Assembly: GCA_902624315.1 (NCBI GenBank)
Contig: CACNXC010000002.1
Span: 1 to 64,000 of the forward strand
DNA length: 64,000 nucleotides
Direction: 5' to 3'
From: an uncultured Pelagibacteraceae bacterium
Lineage (GTDB): Bacteria > Pseudomonadota > Alphaproteobacteria > Pelagibacterales > Pelagibacteraceae
Below are positions 42,564 through 51,499 of the stretch, one piece after another. Position numbers and translations under genes: made by a program. Each line of letters opens with the position of its first letter. The stretch's first letter is position 1. Under the pieces are notes generated by a model that was given only the letters and a program-made list of their open reading frames with translations, made no database searches and was not told the origin of the DNA.

Positions 42564-43889
42564 TTAGCAGTCTAAAGTATTTTGACTTTCCCATGTTGTA
42601 ATGGGCTTAGACTTGTCAAATTTTTCTTGACTATTAAATTCTTTAATTTCTAAATTTCTAAGTTTTATATAGCTATTAATTGTATCTTTGCCAAAAGTTT
42701 TATTTATCTCTTTGTTATTCTTTAATTCTTCAAGTGATTGTGATAACTCATCTGGAAGTTTAGGCAGATTGGGATATTTCTTGTAATCTGTATACATATT
42801 GCAATCAAGAGGTTTACCTGGATTAATCTTATTTTTTAGACCATATAACCCGGCTGCTAAAACTCCAGCTTGTAATAAATATGGATTAGCAGATCCATCC
42901 ATCAATCTTAGTTCAAATCTCCCAGGATCTGGAATTCTGATCATGTGAGTTCTGTTATTACCCGTGTATGAAATACTACTAGGAGACCAGGTTGCTCCAG
43001 ATTTTGTAGGTGGAGCATTTATTCTTCGATAGCTATTAATTGTTGGATTAAAAAATGCAGATAATGAGGAAGCATTCTTGATTACTCCTCCTAAAAAATT
43101 ATATGCCATTTTACTTAAACCAAGTTTATCTTTTGAGTCTAAAAATTTATTTTTCTTACCTTGCCAAACTGAAACATGCGCATGACAACCATTGCCCGTT
43201 AAATTTTGAAAAGGTTTAGGCATAAATGTTGCTCTTAGTCCGTGTTTTTCAGCAATTGTTTTTACCATATACTTAAAGAAAGTATGTCTATCAGCTGTTG
43301 TTAAACAATCTGAATAATCCCAATTCATTTCAAATTGACCATTAGCATCCTCATGATCGTTTTGATAAGGACCCCATCCCATTTCTATCATGCAATCACA
43401 AATTTCTTTAATAAGATCATATCTTCTCATTAAAGCAGACTGATCGTAACATGGTTTAGATTGTATATCTCTAGAATCAGCAATAGAATTTCCATCAGCT
43501 GAAATCAAAAAATATTCACATTCCACTCCTGATTTCATTACTAAACCTTTTTTTGCAAGTTCCTTAATTTGTTTTTTTAGCATTACTCGTGGTGAGGCTT
43601 CCACTGGTTTGCCATTCATCCAAAGATCAGACGCTAACCAACCAACTTCTTTATTCCATGGTAATTGAATTAAACTATCAGGATCTGGAATACCAAACAT
43701 ATCACTATCAGCTGGAGTCATATCAAGCCAAGTTGCAAATCCAGCAAAGCCAGCTCCATTTTTTTGCATTTCACCAATAGCTTGAGCTGGTACAAGTTTT
43801 GATCTTAGTGATCCAAATAAATCAACAAAACTTATTAAAAAGTATTTTATTTTTTTTGATTTTGCTATTTGGGCTAGATTTTTAGGCAT
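42564..43889 (-). CDS. gmaS: type III glutamine synthetase-like enzyme, GmaS-like (set A)
   Basis: 441 residues, the size of gamma-glutamylmethylamide synthetase. Opening ISFVDLFGSLRSKLVPAQAI, GAGFAGFATWLDMTPADSD and the central HEDANGQFEMNWDY resemble GmaS; EDANGQF is the stretch I recall as the target of gmaS primers. SYRRINAPPTKSGATWSP and RIPDPGRFELRLMDGSANPY are the ATP/glutamate-site motifs of the glutamine synthetase fold. GmaS makes gamma-glutamylmethylamide from glutamate, methylamine and ATP. It ends the mgsA-mgsB-mgsC set A. Plain glutamine synthesis is an alternative, but context and motifs favour GmaS. Confidence 0.8.
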   Translation of the reverse strand: MPKNLAQIAKSKKIKYFLISFVDLFGSLRSKLVPAQAIGEMQKNGAGFAGFATWLDMTPADSDMFGIPDPDSLIQLPWNKEVGWLASDLWMNGKPVEASPRVMLKKQIKELAKKGLVMKSGVECEYFLISADGNSIADSRDIQSKPCYDQSALMRRYDLIKEICDCMIEMGWGPYQNDHEDANGQFEMNWDYSDCLTTADRHTFFKYMVKTIAEKHGLRATFMPKPFQNLTGNGCHAHVSVWQGKKNKFLDSKDKLGLSKMAYNFLGGVIKNASSLSAFFNPTINSYRRINAPPTKSGATWSPSSISYTGNNRTHMIRIPDPGRFELRLMDGSANPYLLQAGVLAAGLYGLKNKINPGKPLDCNMYTDYKKYPNLPKLPDELSQSLEELKNNKEINKTFGKDTINSYIKLRNLEIKEFNSQEKFDKSKPITTWESQNTLDC

Positions 43890-43923
43890 TCTTAATCTTA
43901 TTTATTTAAAAGATACGTATCAA

Positions 43924-45252
43924 TCATTTTTTTTCTTTAATTCCCGGTATCCAATTGCTTCCAGCCAATGGAACTCTCGCCATTGCAGCAGCTTCAACAG
44001 TTAAAGCACATAAGTCTTCTGGCTCTAAGTTATGTAGGCTATTTTTTCCACAAGCTCTTGCAAGTGTTTGAGCTTCTAATGTCATTACTTTTAAATAATT
44101 CGTGAGTTTTTTTCCAGCTTTAACAGGATCTAATCTTTTCATTAATTTTGGATTTTGAGTTGATATACCTGCAGGATCATTACCTTCGTGCCAATCATCA
44201 TAGGCTCCTGATGTTGTACCAAGTTTATTATAGTCTTTTTCCCATTTTGGATCATTATCCCCAATTGCAATCATTGCTGCACTTCCAATAGAAACAGCAT
44301 CTGCTCCAAGCGCGAGTGCTTTAGCAACGTCAGCACCATTTCTTATACCTCCTGAAATAACAAGCTGTACCTCTCTATGAGCATCTAAATCTTGCAAAGC
44401 ATCTACAGCTGGCCTAATACAAGCTAGCGTAGGTTGTCCTACATTTTCAATAAAAACTTCTTGGGTTGCTGCAGTACCTCCTTGCATACCATCAAGCACA
44501 ACAACATCAGCCCCTGCTTTAACGGCCAAGGCTGTATCGTAATAAGGTCTAGCACCTGCAATTTTAATAAATATTGGAACTTGCCATTTTGTAATTTCTC
44601 TTAACTCTAATATCTTAATCTTTAAATCATCTGGACCAGTCCAATCAGGATGTCTGCAGGCAGATCTTTGATCAACACCTTTTGGTAATGTTCTCATTTG
44701 TGCAACACGATCATTTATTTTTTGGCCTAATAACATTCCGCCACCACCTGGTTTTGCTCCTTGACCAATAACTACCTCGATTGCATCAGCTTTCCTTAAG
44801 TCATCAGGATTCATTCCATATCTTGAGGGTAATAATTGGTAAACCAAATATTTAGATTGACCTCTTTCTTCAGGGGTCATACCACCGTCTCCAGTGGTTG
44901 TTGAAGTGCCTGCAGCACTTGCACCTCTACCCAAAGCCTCTTTTGCAGGTCCAGATAAAGCACCAAAGCTCATACCTGCGATAGTAATGGGTATATCTAG
45001 TTTCAAAGGCTTTTTTGCGTATTTAGTTCCTAAAGTAACATTTGTTGTGCACTTTTCTCTGTACCCTTCTAAAGGATACCTAGACATTGACGCTCCTAGG
45101 AATAGTAAATCATCAAAATGCGGTAATTTTCTTTTTGAACCACCTCCTCTAATGTCATAGATACCAGTAGCTGCAGCTCTTCTGATTTCTGAATTTGTGT
45201 ACTCATCAAAAGTCCAAGATTGTCGAGGATGAGTTTTAATCTTTTTTTTCAT
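43924..45252 (-). CDS. mgsC: FMN-binding glutamate synthase-like subunit, N-methylglutamate synthase MgsC-like (set A), no Fe-S cysteines
   Basis: 442 residues matching the FMN/synthase domain of glutamate synthase: MSFGALSGPAKEALGRGAS, EVVIGQGAKPGGGGMLLGQKI, the phosphate loop VISGGIRNGADVAKALALGADA. Where glutamate synthases and GlxD have three clustered cysteines for a 3Fe-4S centre, this protein reads YDDWHEGNDPAGISTQ, with none. An FMN-only enzyme would suit an exchange reaction such as N-methylglutamate synthase rather than reductive glutamate synthesis. It follows mgsB after two bases. Confidence 0.82.
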   Translation of the reverse strand: MKKKIKTHPRQSWTFDEYTNSEIRRAAATGIYDIRGGGSKRKLPHFDDLLFLGASMSRYPLEGYREKCTTNVTLGTKYAKKPLKLDIPITIAGMSFGALSGPAKEALGRGASAAGTSTTTGDGGMTPEERGQSKYLVYQLLPSRYGMNPDDLRKADAIEVVIGQGAKPGGGGMLLGQKINDRVAQMRTLPKGVDQRSACRHPDWTGPDDLKIKILELREITKWQVPIFIKIAGARPYYDTALAVKAGADVVVLDGMQGGTAATQEVFIENVGQPTLACIRPAVDALQDLDAHREVQLVISGGIRNGADVAKALALGADAVSIGSAAMIAIGDNDPKWEKDYNKLGTTSGAYDDWHEGNDPAGISTQNPKLMKRLDPVKAGKKLTNYLKVMTLEAQTLARACGKNSLHNLEPEDLCALTVEAAAMARVPLAGSNWIPGIKEKK

Positions 45253-45254
45253 TG

Positions 45255-45932
45255 TTAATAACTATTGTCAATTTTGAAATTATATAATTTTCTTGCTGAT
45301 CCATATCTTTTAAAGCTTTCAGCTTTAAAATTTTTGATCTCAGCATCTTTTAAAAATTTTTTTAATTTATTTAAGTGTTTTTTATCCATTTTTTTTTCAA
45401 TACAATCAGCACCTAGGGACTTAACTTTACCTCTGATATAGATATTTGTTTCATATAAACTGTCTCCTAATGCCTCACCAGCGTTGCCACAAACAATTAA
45501 ATTTCCAGATTGAGACATAAAACCAGACATATGACCAACTGAACCTTTTACTATTATATCAACTCCTTTCATAGAAATTCCACATCTTGAACTTGCATCT
45601 CCATCAATAACCAAAAGTCCTCCGTGAGCAGTTGCTCCAGCAGATTGTGATGCATTTCCTTTTACGTGAACTTTGCCAGACATCATGTTTTCAGCCACTC
45701 CTGTTCCAACATTACCTTCAATGGTAATGTTTGCTTTCTGATTCATACCAGCACAATAATATCCTACATGACCCTTAATGGTTACATTCATTTCCTTATT
45801 TAAACCTGCACATACTGCATGATTTCCCTCAGGATTGATTATTGTAAAATCTCTTTCATTTTTCTTTCTGTCCAAATTTTGTAATTTTTCATTTACATTT
45901 CGAAGTTTAAGTTTTTTTAAATCTAGTTCCAT
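45255..45932 (-). CDS. mgsB: GXGXG-domain glutamate synthase-like subunit, MgsB-like (set A)
   Basis: 225 residues forming a right-handed beta-helix of the GltB C-terminal (GXGXG) type, seen as repeats IKGHVGYYCAGMNQK, IEGNVGTGVAENMMSG, IDGDASSRCGISMKG, VKGSVGHMSGFMSQSG. In glutamate synthase this domain is structural and brings amidotransferase and FMN domains together; here it is a separate polypeptide as in MgsABC and GlxBCD. It shares one base with the mgsA stop. Confidence 0.84.
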   Translation of the reverse strand: MELDLKKLKLRNVNEKLQNLDRKKNERDFTIINPEGNHAVCAGLNKEMNVTIKGHVGYYCAGMNQKANITIEGNVGTGVAENMMSGKVHVKGNASQSAGATAHGGLLVIDGDASSRCGISMKGVDIIVKGSVGHMSGFMSQSGNLIVCGNAGEALGDSLYETNIYIRGKVKSLGADCIEKKMDKKHLNKLKKFLKDAEIKNFKAESFKRYGSARKLYNFKIDNSY

Positions 45933-46816
45933 TAACTACCCCATGAATAAACTACACCAGGTTCTGGCTCAAAAATTTTTGCATCATTCACTCCTGGTAA
46001 GTGAGCCATAGCTTGAAATTCAGATGCTATAGCAACATAATCTTTAGTTTCAGCTATTACCGCTGGTTTACATGCAATTTCATCACGAAGGACTGCAAAA
46101 CCATTTCTTGTGCCTGTAATAAAAGTATAAAAACCATCTAAATCTCTTAAACCATCATTTAAAGTTTCTTTTAAATTTTTTTTATTAGCTAAATGATTTG
46201 AAATGTATCCCGCCGCAACTTCTGTATCATTTTCTGAGTCAAAATTAATTCCATTTTTTTTTAATTTTCTTCTAAGGTTATTATGATTAGATAATGAACC
46301 ATTATGAACTAAACATTCATCCTCTCCAGTAGAGTAGGGGTGTGAGCCATCTGTCGTAATAGCACTTTCAGTTGCCATTCGTGTATGACCTATTGCATGC
46401 GTACCAGAGTAATTATTAAGATTAAATTTTTTTACAACATCATGTGGGCTTCCAACTTGTTTAAATATTTCAATTGATTTTCCATAACCAACTAGGGATG
46501 TGTTTTTGAAATGATCTTTTAATATTTTTAAAACATCGTTTGCTCTCTTTTTTGTTTTTAAAATAATATGATCTGAATTCTTTTTAATATCAGCATCATC
46601 AAAATGTTCACTTAATTCTTTCTTAAAATTTTCATAATCTGTATCATTAATACATATTGAATATTTTAATTTTTCTCCATTTTCCTCATTATAAATTGCA
46701 AAACCAGCACTATCAGGACCACGAGAGCCCATATTGATTAACATCTCAGCTAACAATGATCCAAGAGAGTTGTTTAATTTTTCATTTTTTAAGTAAATTC
46801 CAACAATTCCACACAT
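45932..46816 (-). CDS. mgsA: class II glutamine amidotransferase-like subunit, MgsA-like (set A)
   Basis: 294 residues. The Ntn nucleophile is the cysteine at position 2 (MCGIVGIYL), with GSRGPDSAGFAIY, IGHTRMATESAITTDGSHPY, LVHNGSLSNHNNLRR and FDSENDTEVAAGYIS of the GATase II fold. It would release ammonia or methylamine from an amide (glutamine or gamma-glutamylmethylamide) and pass it to the FMN subunit. First of the set A trio; 13 bases after the small membrane-protein gene at 46830-46979. Confidence 0.84.
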   Translation of the reverse strand: MCGIVGIYLKNEKLNNSLGSLLAEMLINMGSRGPDSAGFAIYNEENGEKLKYSICINDTDYENFKKELSEHFDDADIKKNSDHIILKTKKRANDVLKILKDHFKNTSLVGYGKSIEIFKQVGSPHDVVKKFNLNNYSGTHAIGHTRMATESAITTDGSHPYSTGEDECLVHNGSLSNHNNLRRKLKKNGINFDSENDTEVAAGYISNHLANKKNLKETLNDGLRDLDGFYTFITGTRNGFAVLRDEIACKPAVIAETKDYVAIASEFQAMAHLPGVNDAKIFEPEPGVVYSWGS

Positions 46817-46829
46817 GATATTTTTATTT

Positions 46830-46979
46830 TATAAAAGATAATAAAAAATCTTTATAATAAAAGAGATTTACAACAATGATTAATATTACCGCAAGTATTG
46901 CCCCATATTTAGCTTTTGGGAAAGCTACACCACGCATCTTTCTTGGTCTTAGTTCTTCATTGTTATTTTCGTCAGACAT
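46830..46979 (-). CDS. 49-residue single-span membrane protein upstream of mgsA
   Basis: Read on the minus strand from ATG (46977-46979) to TAA (46830-46832). The N-terminal 24 residues are charged (MSDENNNEELRPRKMRG), followed by a hydrophobic stretch of about 25 residues (starting YGAILAVILIIVVNLF) that should cross the membrane; the positive-inside rule puts the N-terminus in the cytoplasm. It is 13 bases from mgsA and 16 bases downstream of a terminator that ends the amt transcript, so it appears to start the set A operon. No family recognised. Confidence 0.6.
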
Positions 46980-46994
46980 TATGATTTTTTTAGA

Positions 46995-47030
46995 TTAAAA
47001 AGGGCGCTACAAAAAAATGTAGCGCCCAAA
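46995..47030 (-). terminator. terminator downstream of the amt operon
   Basis: GGGCGCTACA / TGTAGCGCCC (47002-47011 with 47018-47027) form a 10-bp GC-rich stem around an A-rich loop. On the minus strand the stem is followed by a run of T's (complement of 46997-47001). It lies 13 bases after the stop of the 76-residue protein gene. Confidence 0.85.
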
Positions 47031-47042
47031 TTTTATTTTATA

Positions 47043-47273
47043 TTACCAATCAGTAATATTGCTTTTATGGTCGTTTGCACCATGTCTTTTCCTCGCTAAT
47101 CTTTCAAGTTCTTCACTCTCAGATTTTGAAGTTAAGACGTGCCAACCAACCCATACGATAATAGCAAGTATTACCAATAAGCCTTCACTAGATCCAGCAC
47201 CAGGATAAATAGCACCTGCAACTTGATCTGCAGGTTTATTTAGGTGATCAATCCAGTTTGTAACTGTCGCCAT
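47043..47273 (-). CDS. 76-residue single-span membrane protein next to amt
   Basis: 76 residues, with a strong Shine-Dalgarno (GGAGGA, minus strand, 47278-47283). One membrane segment lies at about residues 30-50 (GLLVILAIIVWVGWHVL), with an acidic-basic cytoplasmic tail (SKSESEELERLARKRHG). It is 11 bases after the Amt gene, hence co-expressed, and may be a partner or regulator of the transporter. GlnK-like PII signatures are absent. No known family recognised. Confidence 0.7.
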   Translation of the reverse strand: MATVTNWIDHLNKPADQVAGAIYPGAGSSEGLLVILAIIVWVGWHVLTSKSESEELERLARKRHGANDHKSNITDW

Positions 47274-47284
47274 ATTTTCCTCCT

Positions 47285-48685
47285 TTACCTGGTTGCGGTT
47301 GCGACTGCTTTTTCATCTGATTTAGCAGTCTCCATCATTTCATAGTCTAGTCCAGCTATTTCAACTTCACGCGGAATTCTAAGTTTACCCATTCCATGTA
47401 AAACTTTAGCTATTACATAACCTGGTATCATTCCAAGAACAACAAACATTATTATTGCTCCTAAGAACATACCTAGTGGATTTATAGAAGCATAAGTAGT
47501 TCCGTCCCACATAGCACCAACACTGTAACCAGACGATGGATAACCATTTAAGACAAATCCACAAATTACTAGACCAATAAATCCTGCATAACCATGCACT
47601 GCTACAGCACCAACTGCATCATCAATTTTGAACTTACGCTCAACCCAATAATGTAGTTTGTACGAAATAACAACACCGATCATACCTATGATCATTGATT
47701 GTATTGGATGATATAAATCATTTCCAGCTGAAGCACAGATGATACCCGCTAGTCCACTAGAGTACGTCCAGAAAGGATCACCTTTAGCAATCCAGTATCC
47801 AGCTAATAAGCCTCCTGATAATGACATCAAGAAGTTAAAAGTAATACCACTTAGTGTAGTCGGGGTTACATAAATGTTTGTAGCTGTCCAATATGAAATA
47901 CCTTCCATACCATACTCAGGCCCAAGATCAAATATCGGTATATTACATGCCGCATAGAATCCCCAGAAACCAGTGTAAATTAGAAATAATCCAATTGTTA
48001 CTAGCCAAGGATTTCTTGGCCCAATATTTCTTGGTTCACCACTTGATGAGAATTTTCCAATTCTCGGTCCTAAAACCATTAGAACTCCAAGAGCAAATCC
48101 ACCCGCAATCGCATGAATTACTCCTGATGCATATGCATCGTGGTATCCTAAAAGTTTTAACATCCATCCATCAAAGTGCCATCCCCATGCAGCATCAATT
48201 ACCCAGAAAACTGAACCAATTGCTATTGCTAAAATACCAAATGCAAAAGTAGTTATTCTTTCAATAATTGCTCCTGAAACGATAGACGCAGCAGTCCAAG
48301 AAAATAATAAGAATGCAGCCCAGAAAACACCCGAAATATGGTCTCCTAAGTTGACAGCCATTAATTGACTTGTTGCTACATAAAATTTAGAACTAAAAGC
48401 TGAGTCATCGGTTATCAATGCACTGCTTTCATTCATTATTGATGGTGCTAATCCCGGTCCTGTTGGGAAAGCCCAGTAAATCCACCAACCAAATAAAAAC
48501 CAAGTTACTGTTACTAAAGGTATCAGCATTGTGTTTTTCATTAAGGTATGTTGATGGTGTTTGTATCGAGAAGCTCCAACTTCATACATACAGAAACCGA
48601 CGTGAATTAAAAACATCAGCACCACTGTTACCCAGTAGTAAAACTCTGTAAATATGGTCGTGAGAGCTGCTAACTGATCAGTCAT
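47285..48685 (-). CDS. amt: Amt family ammonium/methylammonium transporter
   Basis: 466 residues with about 11 membrane segments. The pore histidines are in VIHAIAGGFALG and AVAVHGYAGFIG; other Amt blocks are MYEVGASRY near the N-terminus, VIDAAWGWHFDGWMLKLLG and GLAGIICASAGND. It imports ammonium or methylammonium. Position between set B and set A of the glutamate-synthase-like genes makes methylammonium a reasonable substrate. It has a long (125-base) leader on its 5' side with an inverted repeat (48763-48776). Confidence 0.9.
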   Translation of the reverse strand: MTDQLAALTTIFTEFYYWVTVVLMFLIHVGFCMYEVGASRYKHHQHTLMKNTMLIPLVTVTWFLFGWWIYWAFPTGPGLAPSIMNESSALITDDSAFSSKFYVATSQLMAVNLGDHISGVFWAAFLLFSWTAASIVSGAIIERITTFAFGILAIAIGSVFWVIDAAWGWHFDGWMLKLLGYHDAYASGVIHAIAGGFALGVLMVLGPRIGKFSSSGEPRNIGPRNPWLVTIGLFLIYTGFWGFYAACNIPIFDLGPEYGMEGISYWTATNIYVTPTTLSGITFNFLMSLSGGLLAGYWIAKGDPFWTYSSGLAGIICASAGNDLYHPIQSMIIGMIGVVISYKLHYWVERKFKIDDAVGAVAVHGYAGFIGLVICGFVLNGYPSSGYSVGAMWDGTTYASINPLGMFLGAIIMFVVLGMIPGYVIAKVLHGMGKLRIPREVEIAGLDYEMMETAKSDEKAVATATR

Positions 48686-48762
48686 ATCCTCTCTCCATAT
48701 TAGTTTCGAAAATCCTATAAAATTTTTAAAGAGGTGACAATTAAAAGAATGATTAAAAAACC

Positions 48763-48776
48763 TTACATTAGTGTAA
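48763..48776. promoter_or_regulatory. TTACA-N4-TGTAA inverted repeat upstream of amt, possible operator
   Basis: A 5-bp inverted repeat TTACA (48763-48767) and TGTAA (48772-48776) lies about 78 bases before the amt start codon on the minus strand, in the 125-base gap between the 136-residue protein gene and amt. Short palindromes are common in AT-rich DNA, so this is only a candidate binding site. Confidence 0.25.
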
Positions 48777-48810
48777 AGCTAGAAAATAAAATCAACTTAA
48801 GATTGTGAAA

Positions 48811-49221
48811 CTAAAATTTTAAATAAGCTTTTTTCAAATCAACAAGTGGATGTTTTGGAGACATTTGAAATTTGACCAGTAGCTCTCTAGCTATCATATC
48901 TCTATCTTGCTGATTGTTTGGTAACTTTATTGATTTTGGAATTGTTACCCAACCATTTGCATTTCTACAAAAAACAGCTGGTCTGTCTTCTTCATAACCC
49001 ATGTGAACATCTTCTAGCCAATTGAGATCATCCCAACCCATTGCCTCAATATATTTTTCTAGAAATGGAGTAATCTTACTATAATCTGGTAGTAGGTTTA
49101 CGTCATATCGGTAACCAATTGATTGACCGATCATTTTTTCTCTTGCTGTCTCTTTTTTCTTTCCTAACTGACCCTTGATTTCTTTTGTTTTAACTAATGA
49201 TTTACTCTTTTTTTTAGCCAT
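48811..49221 (-). CDS. 136-residue protein of unknown function in the glutamate-synthase-like operon
   Basis: 136 residues: a lysine-rich N-terminus (about 25 residues), then an acidic globular region (PFLEKYIEAMGWDDLNWLED, RPAVFCRNANGWVTIPKSI, RDMIARELLVKFQMSPKHP). No signal peptide or membrane span, so cytoplasmic. It is 8 bases after the set B GlxD/MgsC-like gene and precedes amt, suggesting a link to amine nitrogen metabolism. No motif identifies it. Confidence 0.68.
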   Translation of the reverse strand: MAKKKSKSLVKTKEIKGQLGKKKETAREKMIGQSIGYRYDVNLLPDYSKITPFLEKYIEAMGWDDLNWLEDVHMGYEEDRPAVFCRNANGWVTIPKSIKLPNNQQDRDMIARELLVKFQMSPKHPLVDLKKAYLKF

Positions 49222-49229
49222 GTTTAAAA

Positions 49230-50645
49230 TTATATCTTATGATAATTATCAACTCCAACTGTATAGTTTGTTCCAGCAAGAGGAACTTTTGCTAATGCCG
49301 AAGCCTCAGAGGTTAATGCAGCTAAATCCTCAGGTTCTAAAGAATGTATATTTGTTTTTCCACAAGCTCTAGCTAATAATTGTGCCTCAAGCGTCATAGA
49401 ATGTAGATAATTATAAACTCTAATTGCAGCATCATCAGGATTTAATCTAGCTCTTAATTTAGGATCTTGAGTTGCAACTCCAACAGGACATCTTCCAGTA
49501 TGGCAATGATAACACTCACCAGCTTTAACACCCATTTCTTTTTCAAAATTTGCTTCAGGAATGTCTTTATTACAATTTAGAGCGATCATAGATCCAGTTC
49601 CAATCGCAATTGCATCAGCACCTAGCGCTAACGCTTTTGCCATATCAGCACCATCTCTAACACCACCTGCATAAATTAAAGTTACTTTTCCTGTCTTTCC
49701 TACATCATCAATCGCTCTTCTAGCTTCTCTAATAGCAGCAATTCCTGGTATTCCAGTATTTGCAGCAGCAATGTGAGGACCTGCTCCAGTTGATCCTTCC
49801 ATTCCATCTAGATATATAGAGTCAGGATCACATTTTGCAGCCATACGAACATCATCATAAACTTTTGATGCACCTAATTTTAATTGAATAGGAACTTTAT
49901 TTTTTGTTAATTGTCTTAATTCCTCTACTTTCAAAGCTAAGTCATCTGGACCTAACCAGTCAGGATGTCTTGCAGGAGATCTTTGGTCGATTCCTGAAGG
50001 TAGTGATCTCATTTCTGCTACTTGGTCAGTTACTTTCTGACCCATCAAATGACCCCCCATACCAACTTTTTGACCTTGACCAATAAAAACTTCTATACCG
50101 TCTGCTAGTTGTGCATGATGTGGATTAAATCCATACCTTGATTGAATACATTGATAGAACCATTTTTCAGAATATCTTCTTTCATCTGGTATCATTCCAC
50201 CTTCACCAGAACATGTAGCACTACCAGCCATTGTTGCTCCACGCGCTAGAGCAGTTTTGGCCTCATAAGATAAAGCTCCAAAACTCATACCAGTTATGTA
50301 AACAGGAATATCTAATTCTATTGGGTTTTCACATCTTGGACCAATTACAGTTTTTGTTTCACATTTTTCTCTGTAACCCTCAATAACAAACCTTGTTAAA
50401 GTTCCAGGAAGAAAAACAAGATCATCAAATGTAGGAATTTTTTTCATTAATGCCATTCCTCGCATCCTGTATCTTCCTAATTGTGATTTAATATGAATAT
50501 CGTCTATTACTTCTGGAGTAAAAATTGCATTATAGCCAAGCAAACTTTTATTTCGTCCACCATTGTTATTTAAATGTACATCAGCTTTACCACCGACATT
50601 ATTTTTTAATTTTTTGTTGTTTTTTTTCTTTTTTTTCTTAGCCAT
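49230..50645 (-). CDS. glxD: FMN/Fe-S glutamate synthase-like subunit, GlxD-like (set B)
   Basis: 471 residues. FMN-domain motifs are MSFGALSYEAKTALARGAT, EVFIGQGQKVGMGGHLMGQK and AGGVRDGADMAKALALGADA. It keeps a cysteine cluster GECYHCHTGRCPVGVATQ, as in the 3Fe-4S site of glutamate synthase, unlike its paralogue at 43924. Poly-lysine N-terminus (KKKKKKNNKK). It shares one base with the glxC-like stop. It may make glutamate or another amino acid with ferredoxin-like reductant. Confidence 0.82.
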   Translation of the reverse strand: MAKKKKKKNNKKLKNNVGGKADVHLNNNGGRNKSLLGYNAIFTPEVIDDIHIKSQLGRYRMRGMALMKKIPTFDDLVFLPGTLTRFVIEGYREKCETKTVIGPRCENPIELDIPVYITGMSFGALSYEAKTALARGATMAGSATCSGEGGMIPDERRYSEKWFYQCIQSRYGFNPHHAQLADGIEVFIGQGQKVGMGGHLMGQKVTDQVAEMRSLPSGIDQRSPARHPDWLGPDDLALKVEELRQLTKNKVPIQLKLGASKVYDDVRMAAKCDPDSIYLDGMEGSTGAGPHIAAANTGIPGIAAIREARRAIDDVGKTGKVTLIYAGGVRDGADMAKALALGADAIAIGTGSMIALNCNKDIPEANFEKEMGVKAGECYHCHTGRCPVGVATQDPKLRARLNPDDAAIRVYNYLHSMTLEAQLLARACGKTNIHSLEPEDLAALTSEASALAKVPLAGTNYTVGVDNYHKI

Positions 50646-51499
50646 TAAATTGCTCCTTTTTTTTCTGTAGGTTCCAAATTATCATAATTCCATAATTTTT
50701 TCCCTGCGACCACTTTTGTCATCTTGCTTACGTCGAAATTTTCACCAATTTCTGCAACTTTTAACTTTCTTCTAAGCCAATCCTGGTCACTTTTTGTTAA
50801 ATCTGATGGCACTGCGTCACTACCGTACGATCCTATTTTACCACCAATAAAAATTGTTCCATCATACATAGAATCACCTAAATTTATTCCCACATCGCCT
50901 AAGATTATAATTCTTCCTCTTTGCATCATGAATCCTGTAAATGCTCCCGCATCACCTCCTATTATGATTGTTCCACCTTTCATGTCAATACCTGTTCTTG
51001 CTCCAACACTTCCCTTGCAAATTAAATCACCACCTCTAATTGCTGCACCAAAACAAGATCCAGCATTTTTCTCAATAACAACTTTGCCAGCCATTAAATT
51101 TTCGGCACAAGACCAACCAACTCTTCCATTAATTCTAACTACTGGGCCATCACAAGAACCTATACCAAAGTAACCCAAACTTCCCTCAAAAATCAAATTT
51201 AGTTTATTTAGTATTCCTACCCCTAAGCTATGTTTTCCTTGAGGATTTTTAATGACTATTGTTCCGTAACCTTCACTCATCAAATTATCAATTTTTTTAT
51301 TAGCTTCAGCTGCAGTCATGTCTTTTACATCCAGATCGGTTCTTTTATTAAAATCTACATCGTAAGTACCAAAATAATAAAAGTTTTCAGCTTCATCTGG
51401 ATTAAAAAATTTTTGTTGAGTCCTTCCAGTTAAAACTTCACTATGCATACCCATTTCTTGGGCTTTAGTTTTTTTAGTAACATTCTTTAAATTTGCCAT
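50645..51499 (-). CDS. glxC: GXGXG-domain glutamate synthase-like subunit, GlxC-like (set B)
   Basis: 284 residues, about 60 longer at the N-terminus than the set A paralogue. Beta-helix repeats are visible: FEGSLGYFGIGSCDG, INGRVGWSCAENLMAG, CKGSVGARTGIDMKGG, IGGDAGAFTGFMMQRG, ILGDVGINLGDSMYDG. It overlaps the GlxB-like gene by 13 bases and the GlxD-like gene by one. Structural core between amidotransferase and FMN subunits, inferred from glutamate synthase. Confidence 0.84.
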   Translation of the reverse strand: MANLKNVTKKTKAQEMGMHSEVLTGRTQQKFFNPDEAENFYYFGTYDVDFNKRTDLDVKDMTAAEANKKIDNLMSEGYGTIVIKNPQGKHSLGVGILNKLNLIFEGSLGYFGIGSCDGPVVRINGRVGWSCAENLMAGKVVIEKNAGSCFGAAIRGGDLICKGSVGARTGIDMKGGTIIIGGDAGAFTGFMMQRGRIIILGDVGINLGDSMYDGTIFIGGKIGSYGSDAVPSDLTKSDQDWLRRKLKVAEIGENFDVSKMTKVVAGKKLWNYDNLEPTEKKGAI

